Below are positions 1-5,371 of a DNA stretch of 5,473 nt, piece after piece. Source of the stretch: an uncultured Clostridia bacterium (GTDB lineage: Bacteria; Bacillota; Clostridia; Oscillospirales; CAG-272); assembly GCA_946618395.1 (NCBI GenBank), contig CAMOLD010000091.1:1-5473 (forward strand), in the 5' to 3' direction. The notes below the pieces were generated by a model, which had not been told where the DNA came from, did not search any database, and was given only the letters and a program-made list of their open reading frames with translations. A program made the position numbers and the translations under genes. The stretch's first letter is position 1; the number at the start of each line of letters is the position of its first letter.

Positions 1-1
1 T

Positions 2-475
2 TTATTTGCCGGTCAGCTTGTGCCGCACGGCGCGAAAGAAGGCTTTGATCCCGCGTCCGACGCGCAGGACGAAGAAACGGAAAGGATAGGGCGCACACCA
101 AAGATGCAGGTAGCACCAATACCGGAGACCGCCGAATTTGATTGGTTTTCCATCGCGCACAACGGTTGTCAGAACGCCGAGGATTTGCTCGGATTTAACA
201 ATTTCACCAGAATAATCATGATCGCCGGCAATGAAGCAGTCGCCGTTTCTGCGCACCTTCAAAATGCGGTGGACGACGTATTTCCCGCGCCCTTCCACCC
301 CCTCGCGGCGAAAGAGGACCGCTTGCAGTTTTTTGGGCGCACCGGTGCGCTTTTCAATCACCATCACATCACGATTTTCGCGAATGAGCGGCAGCATACT
401 GATCCCTACGTTGGTATAGATCAGCTTGCCGCTTTCTTCAAGCTCTTTTTCAAAAGATGAATATTTTTCGTTCAT
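2..475 (-). CDS. S24/S26 family (signal-peptidase-like) serine protease
   Basis: Predicted 157-residue protease related to type I signal peptidases. The motif VGISMLPLI holds the likely nucleophile Ser26, and YVVHRILKV holds His69. A His at this place is typical of the Ser/His (SipW or ER-type) branch rather than the Ser/Lys bacterial type. FIAGDHD (Asp85 region) matches the conserved GD box. There is no N-terminal membrane anchor. The C-terminal 40 residues are hydrophobic, aromatic and Arg/Lys-rich and may attach the protein to the membrane. I chose the ATG at 475; a TTG lies 9 nt upstream. The start lies inside the preceding pqqD-like gene (26-bp overlap), with GGAGAAG upstream, so translation is probably coupled. 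Proteases of this group paired with PqqD-like proteins fit a leader-peptide-cleaving role, but that role is inferred. The stop is one base from the window edge, so further genes of the operon may follow. Confidence 0.85.
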   Translation of the reverse strand: MNEKYSSFEKELEESGKLIYTNVGISMLPLIRENRDVMVIEKRTGAPKKLQAVLFRREGVEGRGKYVVHRILKVRRNGDCFIAGDHDYSGEIVKSEQILGVLTTVVRDGKPIKFGGLRYWCYLHLWCAPYPFRFFVLRVGRGIKAFFRAVRHKLTGK

Positions 476-752
476 TTTCGGCAATCTTCTCCAAAAGCCC
501 CTCGTGGTTCAGTTGGTTCAAAAACTTGACCAGAACCTCGGCAATCTCCTCGTCGGTGGAATCGGCATATTTTTCTTTGAGGTGCAGGTGGATCTTCATT
601 GGAGTGGTATCCTCTTTGAGCTGTTCCAGAATATCGGCGGAAACAGCGTTGAGTTTGAGCATTCCGTGGAATTTGTTTGCGTCCTTCCCCACTGGAACGG
701 CGGCAAACTCTCCGCCCATATCCATAACGGCAAATTCATAGCGCAGTTTCAT
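450..752 (-). CDS. PqqD family protein (RiPP recognition element)
   Basis: A 100-residue protein with the PqqD/RRE layout: an N-terminal beta-rich part (residues 1-32), then LKLNAVSADILEQL (32-45), a helix with LHLKEKYADSTDEEI (56-70), and the terminal helix VLVKFLNQLNHEGLL (73-87). In known systems this winged-helix-like fold binds the leader of a ribosomal peptide precursor and presents it to a modifying enzyme or protease. I chose the start at 752 because GAGGTG sits 6 nt upstream (759-764). The in-frame ATG at 773 would lie only about 5 nt from the predicted transcription start. It is the first gene of an operon with the S24/S26 protease, which overlaps its 3' end. It has its own promoter and is insulated from the upstream genes by a terminator. 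The family call is confident. The partner, the small protein at 4278-4646, is inferred. Confidence 0.85.
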   Translation of the reverse strand: MKLRYEFAVMDMGGEFAAVPVGKDANKFHGMLKLNAVSADILEQLKEDTTPMKIHLHLKEKYADSTDEEIAEVLVKFLNQLNHEGLLEKIAENERKIFIF

Positions 753-785
753 TGGGTACACCTCGTTTTTCATCACTTTCCTATT

Positions 786-814
786 ATTATACCATATCGC
801 GCGGTGGATTGCAA
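786..814 (-). promoter_or_regulatory. Sigma-A-type promoter of the pqqD-like/protease operon
   Basis: On the minus strand: TTGCAA (809-814), a 17-nt spacer, then TATAAT (786-791) preceded by TGG, which gives an extended -10. Transcription would start near 779, leaving a leader of about 27 nt before the ATG at 752 with its GAGGTG ribosome site. The position just after a strong terminator supports it. Confidence 0.75.
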
Positions 815-835
815 GGGCCATCAAAGAGGAAAAAC

Positions 836-866
836 AAAAAAGTCGGCAAGGAAAAACCTTGCCGAC
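836..866 (-). terminator. Intrinsic terminator after the ABC exporter/AT3-like operon
   Basis: Perfect 10-bp GC-rich stem (842-851 with 857-866) closed by a 5-nt A/T loop. On the minus strand it is followed by six T (836-841). On the plus strand it is followed by C then TTTTT, so it could work in both directions. It lies about 85 nt beyond the stop at 951 and just before the next promoter. Confidence 0.85.
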
Positions 867-950
867 CTTTTTATTGCTTGCGAATTACTGGTTAATAAGG
901 ATACCTGATTTTTTTTGCGCGCATCAATAAAATTTGAAAAATTAAAAAAA

Positions 951-2057
951 TTATCCCCGGAGGTATTCTCTTTTCAGGGTGATGTTGAGTTTGATCAAGC
1001 CAATCAAAAACGCCAGACCCAGGCACACCACAAAGCAAATAATGCTGTTGAGTTGCATCATTGCGGAAAGCATTTGCGGATCTACCAAATTGAAGATGAA
1101 CCAAACCAGCAGAGAAACCGGTTGGCAAAGCGCGTACATCCTACGTGAATAGCTCCTTCCGTGGCTGGCAAAAAAGCTTTGCTTTGCTTCCGGCCCCACA
1201 ATGGCAAAACAGCAAAACGAGATTGCCATAACGGCATAGCCAATGGTGTTTCCGGTATAAACCAGTTTGTTGAAGGTTGCAAGCAGGAGCAATTCGCCCA
1301 CCGAAAGCAAGATTCCCGCAACAAAAGTGATGATGTAAACAAACCGCGGAATACGCGAAAGTTGATCCACATACTTGCGCAAAAGCATTCCAATCAACAT
1401 AAAAGGAAGCGCTTTGGTCAAAAAGCCGCCCGGAATGTACGAGTAGCCAAAATAGGAAATGCCAACAACCCCTGCAAACTCGCCGCTGAGCAGCATAAAA
1501 ACAAGCAGGACGCCCAAAAGCGGAAGGTAGATATAGGGTTTGAACAGGTTGAACTTTTCCATGAAAAGGAAGATCAAATAGGCGTAGGTAAGGCTTTGAA
1601 TAAACCAGATGCTATTGCCCACCGGAAATTGCCAAACATTCAAAAATAAAAATTCAAATACGGTACGCACACGCAAAAACTCCGGGCTGATCAGGAATCT
1701 CAACCCCCCGATATATGCCAAATATGCAATGTTAAGGGCAAGATAGCTAACCAGCATGATCAGGAAAAGCCAGGCAGAGCGTTTGGCTCCCCGCGCAAGT
1801 TTTCTCATGCGTTTTTCCGGATTTTCCACCAGCGTAAAAAAACCGCAATAAACAAAGAAGGAGAGGGCCGCAAAATTGCTGATGGCTCTGATATAGTTGC
1901 CCAAGATACCGGGAATGGGAATCCCGAGCAAAGCAATAAAAACAAACGGCATTAAGAAAAGTCTGGTCGCGTTCACAAACCCTGCACGCCCGTCCCCGTT
2001 ATAAAATTCCGAAAGTTTTAGTTTTTCCCGGACTTTTTCTTCTTTCGGCTCGTTCAT
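951..2057 (-). CDS. Acyltransferase-3-like polytopic membrane protein (probably lacks catalytic His)
   Basis: A 368-residue integral membrane protein with about ten hydrophobic segments (for example 33-50, 58-77, 95-117, 150-166, 176-191, 216-227, 238-262, 272-287, 311-325, 337-356). Several stretches resemble the acyltransferase-3/OafA family: SIWFIQSLTYAYLIFLF (149-165), LTKALPFMLIGMLLRKY (213-229) and a C-terminal RSYSRRMYALCQPVSLLV (301-318), which matches the family's S..iYl.HP.v.l pattern. Family enzymes move acyl groups onto sugars or other acceptors across the membrane. They normally use a His in the first membrane helix, an R-x10-H motif. Here R32 is followed by a helix with no His, and the C-terminal family His is Gln312. 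The only His in the protein is 299. The fold therefore looks right but catalysis is doubtful. The start overlaps the exporter stop as ATGA, with GGTGG upstream, so it is translationally coupled to the exporter and probably acts with it. Confidence 0.7.
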   Translation of the reverse strand: MNEPKEEKVREKLKLSEFYNGDGRAGFVNATRLFLMPFVFIALLGIPIPGILGNYIRAISNFAALSFFVYCGFFTLVENPEKRMRKLARGAKRSAWLFLIMLVSYLALNIAYLAYIGGLRFLISPEFLRVRTVFEFLFLNVWQFPVGNSIWFIQSLTYAYLIFLFMEKFNLFKPYIYLPLLGVLLVFMLLSGEFAGVVGISYFGYSYIPGGFLTKALPFMLIGMLLRKYVDQLSRIPRFVYIITFVAGILLSVGELLLLATFNKLVYTGNTIGYAVMAISFCCFAIVGPEAKQSFFASHGRSYSRRMYALCQPVSLLVWFIFNLVDPQMLSAMMQLNSIICFVVCLGLAFLIGLIKLNITLKREYLRG

Positions 2058-4003
2058 TCATTCCACCAACCTTCATTTGAATTTTTTGGGAGAAAGTTTT
2101 CTTCATTCTGCGGCAAAAGCGGCGTTGGAGCGGGAGACACCACACGAGGCGATCCGCTTTGCGTTCCTTGCGGCAAATCGGCATAGCGCCAGATCAGCTC
2201 TTTTGCCTCTTCCAAATCAATTTCATCCATGCCGCCGTTTGTAATACGATAAATGCGGTTGCAAAGTTTTAGGGCGCTGGGACGGTGCGTGGAAACGACA
2301 ATCACCTTGTTGGGGTGGGCTTGAATAATGTTTTTTAGCACCCGTTCTTCGGTTTCTACGTCCAGCGCGCTGGTTGCTTCATCCAAAAGCAGAATGGGTG
2401 AATTGCGAAGAATGGCACGCGCAATGGAAATACGTTGCGCCTGACCTTCCGAAATGCCCCGACCACGCTCGCCGAGCTTACCGTTGATACCGCCTTCCAA
2501 AGGCTCAACAAACTCGTAGGCGCAGGCGGTTTTCAGGGCTTCAATAATTTCCTCGTCGGTCGCGTCCTCGCGCACCATGCGCATATTTTCGGCAATCGTA
2601 CCCGAAATGGCGGTGTTGCCTTGCGGCACGTAGGCAAAAAACTTGCGCAAATCAGCGTTGACGGGAAATTCTTTACCGTCAGCGGTTTCCAGCACCACAC
2701 TTCCACTGTTGGGGTCAAGCATACCAAGCATCAGCTTCATCAGGGTCGTCTTGCCGCCACCGCTACCGGCAATTACGGCAACGATTTCGCCGGGGTTGGC
2801 GGAAAAGTCGGCGTTTTGATAGACCAGACGACCTTTTTCGTTGTAGCTGAAGGTCACATTTTTGAGTTTGACGGCAATGCCGGCCTCCTCAAATTGTCTC
2901 AGTTCCTCATAGGCTTCTGAATTGTGTTCCTCGCGCGGTAGTTCGGTCAATTCGCGGATGCGGTGGGCGGAAACAGCGGAGTTGAGCATTCCCGGAACGG
3001 TGCCCACCAGGCTGTTGAAGTTTCCTGACAAATTGGAACGCTGTTGCAGGAAAAAGGTCATATCGCCGTAAAGGATCTGCCTGGTCCAAAGCCGCCAAAG
3101 GCAGTATCCGAACGCGACAAGCGAAACGAGCGTGGAAACAAGGGTGATCAGAATTTTGGATTTGATTTCAAATTTGTTATAATCCAGGCTAAATTCCTTG
3201 AACCGCTTTTGCCAAACACGGAGCCTTTGCGAATAGTAGCCGAAAATGCCAAAGGATTTGATCATATCAAAGTGATAAAAAGTTTCCACCTCAAAGCCCA
3301 TCATTGCCGAGTTGAGCTCCAGAACGCGCTTGCGGTAATAGCGCATTTTGCGAAGGATATACCGGCTCATCAAAAGGAGGAACGGCGCCGACAAAAAGGC
3401 GATCCACGCCATGGTGGGATCGGTCATGAACAGGGCGAAAAAGGTCAAGACAAAGGTGTAAATATTGATGATCAGATTGGGGATCCAGTTAATGGCATTG
3501 GCGGCAATGGTGCCAACGTCGGCGTTGAAGCGGTTGAGCAGGTCGCCGCTGGGGTAGGCACTCAACTCTTTCCAGCGCGCGTCAATAATGCGGTCAAAAA
3601 TCTCCGCTTGAATGTCGTTGTTTACATAGATGGAAATGCGGGTAAAAATACGGCTGTTTATGCTGGAAACGATCAGCGAAAAAACGGTCATACCAATCAT
3701 TGTGCCAAGCAAAACCCAGACCCGGTCGGCCTGACCGCCGACAATAATGTTGATCAGCCATTTGCTGACCCACGCCGCACCCAGCGAAAGGGTAGAGCCG
3801 AAAATGCCGACGATGGTGTAGAGCACAATGATCCAGCGATATTTTTTGGAAAACCCGAAGATCCATTTCCAGTCGTCAATAAACTCTTTGAAAGTCCCGT
3901 CGTGCCGCTTGTTGAGAAGGGCTTGCAGATTGTCACTGCGGAACAGCTTGTTGATCCCGGTATATTTTCCTTTTGGCTTTTTGGGTTGCTTTTCTTTTTT
4001 CAT
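2054..4003 (-). CDS. ABC exporter, fused permease and ATPase
   Basis: A 649-residue half-transporter, expected to act as a homodimer. In order: a basic N-terminal extension of about 55 residues, a six-helix type IV exporter membrane domain (about 56-345), an ATPase domain (about 375-605), and a Pro/Asn-rich tail of about 40 residues ending GWWNE. ATPase motifs are complete: Walker A AGSGGGKTT (412-420, Lys418, with Ala replacing the usual first Gly), Q-loop AYVPQ (Gln461), signature ISEGQ (517-521, Glu for the usual Gly), Walker B ILLLDEA with catalytic Glu542, D-loop SALD, and H-loop STHRPSA (His573). There is no N-terminal C39 peptidase, so leader removal would need a separate protease such as that at 2-475. 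I chose the ATG at 4003, with AGAAGG about 9 nt upstream. An in-frame TTG at 4024 is less likely. The adjacent small protein is a plausible cargo (inference). Confidence 0.9.
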   Translation of the reverse strand: MKKEKQPKKPKGKYTGINKLFRSDNLQALLNKRHDGTFKEFIDDWKWIFGFSKKYRWIIVLYTIVGIFGSTLSLGAAWVSKWLINIIVGGQADRVWVLLGTMIGMTVFSLIVSSINSRIFTRISIYVNNDIQAEIFDRIIDARWKELSAYPSGDLLNRFNADVGTIAANAINWIPNLIINIYTFVLTFFALFMTDPTMAWIAFLSAPFLLLMSRYILRKMRYYRKRVLELNSAMMGFEVETFYHFDMIKSFGIFGYYSQRLRVWQKRFKEFSLDYNKFEIKSKILITLVSTLVSLVAFGYCLWRLWTRQILYGDMTFFLQQRSNLSGNFNSLVGTVPGMLNSAVSAHRIRELTELPREEHNSEAYEELRQFEEAGIAVKLKNVTFSYNEKGRLVYQNADFSANPGEIVAVIAGSGGGKTTLMKLMLGMLDPNSGSVVLETADGKEFPVNADLRKFFAYVPQGNTAISGTIAENMRMVREDATDEEIIEALKTACAYEFVEPLEGGINGKLGERGRGISEGQAQRISIARAILRNSPILLLDEATSALDVETEERVLKNIIQAHPNKVIVVSTHRPSALKLCNRIYRITNGGMDEIDLEEAKELIWRYADLPQGTQSGSPRVVSPAPTPLLPQNEENFLPKNSNEGWWNE

Positions 4004-4078
4004 CCATCCAATCCTTCTTTCCAACAGCCGGTTTGCAAAAATTTACAAAAAAATGATTTTCTCGGAAACAATATATAA

Positions 4079-4107
4079 ATTATAACATAGTCATTTGAAA
4101 AATGAAA
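4079..4107 (-). promoter_or_regulatory. Extended -10 promoter of the ABC exporter operon
   Basis: On the minus strand TGTTATAAT gives a perfect -10 (4079-4084) with a TGN extension (4085-4087). The -35 at the proper 17-nt distance, TTTCAT (4102-4107), is poor, as is common for extended -10 promoters. Predicted start near 4072, with a 5' leader of about 69 nt before the ATG at 4003. Confidence 0.55.
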
Positions 4108-4217
4108 GTGCTTTGCACTATTTTTGCCAGATTTTCACCCCTTTTTATCTCGAAAACTGCCGCGGATCGGATTTTGCTGCTTTTTTGACGGGCTCGGTAG
4201 CCCTTTCCAAAGGCTCC

Positions 4218-4254
4218 AAAAAAAACGACCGGATCACAATGAAAGATCCGGTCG
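4218..4254 (-). terminator. Intrinsic terminator after the small substrate-like gene
   Basis: Perfect 10-bp stem (4226-4235 with 4245-4254) with a 9-nt loop, followed on the minus strand by eight T (4218-4225). It lies 24 nt after the stop at 4278 and separates this gene from the ABC exporter operon. The plus-strand side has only TTTT, so it mainly serves the minus strand. Confidence 0.9.
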
Positions 4255-4277
4255 GTTTTCTATTTGCGGCAGTAGAA

Positions 4278-4646
4278 TTACTGGCCAATGCTTTCCTTAT
4301 AGGTAACGCCTTTGGTGTAATGTTCGCCGTCTTTGATATATGCTTCGTAGGAAGCCGTAGTGCCGGGGATAGTGACGCCGGTTTCTGCAATGTATCCGCC
4401 GCGAACAAAGATCAGATCGTCTTCCGTAACGGGATCAACGGGAGTGGTGACATCGATCTTCCAAGAGGCGGTTGAAGAATCATAGCTTGCGCCGTTCATG
4501 GCGCCGTTAAACCAAACATAAGGCGTAGTATAGTTCGTTCCCATAGCTGCGTTATAATCAGCCGCAGACATATAGAACAAACTGGTTGCAATCACATCTT
4601 CGTTTGCAAAACGAACAACTTTCATTTCAGGATTGGAAATTTTCAT
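4278..4646 (-). CDS. Small Cys-free protein with conserved-looking leader; candidate RiPP-like precursor or exporter substrate
   Basis: A 122-residue protein of unknown function. It opens with NPEMKVVRFANEDVIAT (residues 5-21), a charged, leader-like segment that I recall as a recurring start of small hypothetical proteins in gut Clostridia (memory, not checked). The rest (22-122) is Thr/Asp/Gly-rich, with ten Tyr, two Trp and no Cys; most of it looks beta-prone. There is no hydrophobic signal peptide, so secretion would need a dedicated exporter such as the ABC protein next door. I chose the ATG at 4646, with GGAGG at 4657-4661 and a 10-nt spacer; an internal ATG at 4625 has no such site. 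It is a single-gene transcription unit with a strong promoter and its own terminator, as expected for an abundant product. Alternatives are a small folded surface or secreted protein without modification, or a protein unrelated to the neighbouring genes. Confidence 0.75.
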   Translation of the reverse strand: MKISNPEMKVVRFANEDVIATSLFYMSAADYNAAMGTNYTTPYVWFNGAMNGASYDSSTASWKIDVTTPVDPVTEDDLIFVRGGYIAETGVTIPGTTASYEAYIKDGEHYTKGVTYKESIGQ

Positions 4647-4656
4647 AAATAGGGAA

Positions 4657-4712
4657 CCTCCAAGGTAAAAATTTTATACTATTATTTTAGCACTTTGTAT
4701 AGTAAATGTCAA
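4657..4712 (-). promoter_or_regulatory. Near-consensus sigma-A promoter and ribosome site of the small substrate-like gene
   Basis: On the minus strand: TTGACA (4707-4712), exactly 17 nt, then TAAAAT (4684-4689). The predicted start is near 4677, giving a leader of about 31 nt that carries GGAGG (4657-4661). This is the best promoter in the window. Confidence 0.85.
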
Positions 4713-4716
4713 CAAA

Positions 4717-4768
4717 TATTTTTATTATTTTTATTTTTTTTATTTTTTTATTTTTTTGTTTATTTTTC
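4717..4768 (-). promoter_or_regulatory. A-tract upstream of the strong promoter (UP-element-like)
   Basis: About 50 bp directly upstream of the -35 box consist, on the minus strand, almost only of A runs of 5-8 separated by single T. Such DNA is known to raise promoter strength by binding the RNA polymerase alpha subunit or by bending. The runs are also prone to length change by slippage. The role here is inferred from position and composition. Confidence 0.5.
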
Positions 4769-4853
4769 ACAAAAAGATAGGAGATAAAAAATAAAAAATG
4801 GTGATTTTTTATGGTGCAGGAAACGGGAAAGCGCCTCGCCGGACAGACTTTGC

Positions 4854-4883
4854 TTTACATATGATATCTAACTTTTTTATAAT
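4854..4883 (+). promoter_or_regulatory. Possible plus-strand promoter facing non-coding DNA
   Basis: TTTACA (4854-4859), an 18-nt spacer, TATAAT (4878-4883). It would start a transcript near 4890 running into the hairpin-rich region at 4982-5191, where I see no plus-strand gene. A chance match is quite possible in DNA this A/T-rich. Confidence 0.3.
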
Positions 4884-4946
4884 AGCAACACTATATCAAT
4901 ATCATACTTTAATTCAAAATGAAATGAAAAATGAAAGTTTTATATT

Positions 4947-4971
4947 TTAGGTTCAAATCCTCCCTGTCCCT
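4947..4971 (+). other. tRNA 3'-end-like fragment (possible attachment site)
   Basis: GGTTCAAATCC followed by TCCCTGTCCCT has the form of a tRNA T-arm (T-loop TTCAAAT) plus the 3' acceptor strand CTGTCCC. No matching 5' acceptor (GGGACAG), D-arm or anticodon arm precedes it. The T-stem 5' strand TTAGG pairs for only three bases with CCTCC, so the tRNA identity is lost upstream. A lone tRNA 3' end is the usual trace of site-specific integration at a tRNA gene. Confidence 0.45.
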
Positions 4972-4981
4972 AACTTTTTTA

Positions 4982-5006
4982 CTTTTTCTTGTAGCGAAAG
5001 AAAAAG
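4982..5006. repeat. Short A/T-rich inverted repeat
   Basis: Nine-base-pair perfect inverted repeat, CTTTTTCTT (4982-4990) and AAGAAAAAG (4998-5006), with a 7-nt loop. It directly follows the tRNA-like fragment. It looks like part of a dispersed intergenic element, but only one copy lies in this window. Confidence 0.4.
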
Positions 5007-5051
5007 CGAAAAGGACACCAAAATATGAGCCATTTTCACATCCGGAAAACA

Positions 5052-5099
5052 AAAAACGGGCTTTGGAACAGCGTAAATGCTGCTCTGAAGCTCGTTTTT
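5052..5099. terminator. Long imperfect hairpin, possible bidirectional terminator
   Basis: AAAAACG (5052-5058) pairs with CGTTTTT (5093-5099). Inside, GCTT/AAGC, GA/TC and CAGC/GCTG continue the stem with a few G-T pairs and one mismatch, about 20 pairs in all, around the loop GTAAAT. Both strands end in a T run, so it could stop transcripts from either side. It is the second of two tandem stops for the gene entering from the right. Confidence 0.5.
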
Positions 5100-5153
5100 G
5101 ACTCAAAAATCATTAAAAACTGCGAAAAATCGCAAAAAACGCCAAAAGGGTGC

Positions 5154-5191
5154 AAAAAAACGCCTTTTGCCGTGGTAGACAAAAGGCGTTT
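5154..5191 (-). terminator. Intrinsic terminator, probably of the right-edge gene
   Basis: Perfect 12-bp stem (5158-5169 with 5180-5191) with a 10-nt loop. On the minus strand the stem runs into a continuous T run (5154-5160). It lies about 205 nt after the stop of the partial gene at 5397. A second copy of CAAAAGG at 5143-5149 can pair with 5163-5169 and so compete with this stem. Confidence 0.65.
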
Positions 5192-5200
5192 CTTTTATGT

Positions 5201-5260
5201 CTAAGAACTACCAAAAGGTACAAAACCGAGCTAAGAACACCAAAAAGTACACCAGTGAGG
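5201..5260. repeat. Imperfect 30-bp tandem repeat
   Basis: Two adjoining units (5201-5230 and 5231-5260) both begin CTAAGAAC and continue ACCAAAA...GTACA...GAG with small indels and substitutions. It lies between the terminator hairpin and the possible coding remnant. I see no open reading frame of note across it. Confidence 0.45.
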
Positions 5261-5275
5261 CTTTACTATATGGCG

Positions 5276-5371
5276 TCACTTGGCAAAAGCAACCTCATCG
5301 TCCATTATTCGAAGTGCCCGTTGTTCCAACTCATATGCTTCGCAGCGCTTTTCATTTGCTGCAAGCGTAAA
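5276..5371 (-). pseudogene. Possible decayed coding remnant
   Basis: Minus-strand frame of 31 codons between a TAG (5372-5374) and a TGA (5276-5278). It reads like a normal hydrophilic helix, including NEKRCEAYELEQRALRIMDD. There is no start codon in a sensible place, only an ATG near the end, and no ribosome site. It could be the tail of a broken gene once continuous with DNA to the right, or chance. Confidence 0.2.

Noticed and set aside
753..824. Longer N-termini for the PqqD-like protein (starts at 824 or 773)
   Set aside because: The extension from 824 would be translated from DNA that contains the promoter, and the ATG at 773 is only a few bases from the predicted transcript start. The start at 752 has a well-placed GAGGTG.
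3044..4078. A long plus-strand open frame of 344 codons opposite the ABC exporter
   Set aside because: It is the mirror of a gene with complete exporter motifs. Its translation is rich in His, Asn, Gly and Asp without domain logic, and the minus gene has promoter, ribosome site and family motifs.
4107..4126. Small hairpin AGTGC-TTT-GCACT followed by ATTTTTG on the plus strand
   Set aside because: The stem is only 5 bp with a 3-nt loop and there is no plus-strand gene before it. It lies at the edge of the exporter promoter and is too weak to call a terminator.
4717..4768. A/T-rich tract considered as a replication origin or CRISPR leader
   Set aside because: No DnaA-box cluster, iterons, direct-repeat/spacer pattern or Cas gene is nearby. 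Its position against a -35 box explains it better.
4798..4950. A 50-codon plus-strand frame beginning MVIFYGAGNGK
   Set aside because: The nearest GGAG is about 15 nt upstream, too far. The frame starts inside an A/T palindrome and ends in the tRNA-like fragment. The P-loop-like look of GAGNGK is probably chance.
4909..5106. A 65-codon minus-strand open frame
   Set aside because: It runs through the tRNA-like fragment and two hairpins, has no ribosome site, and its translation is low-complexity Ser/Lys/Phe text produced by inverted repeats.
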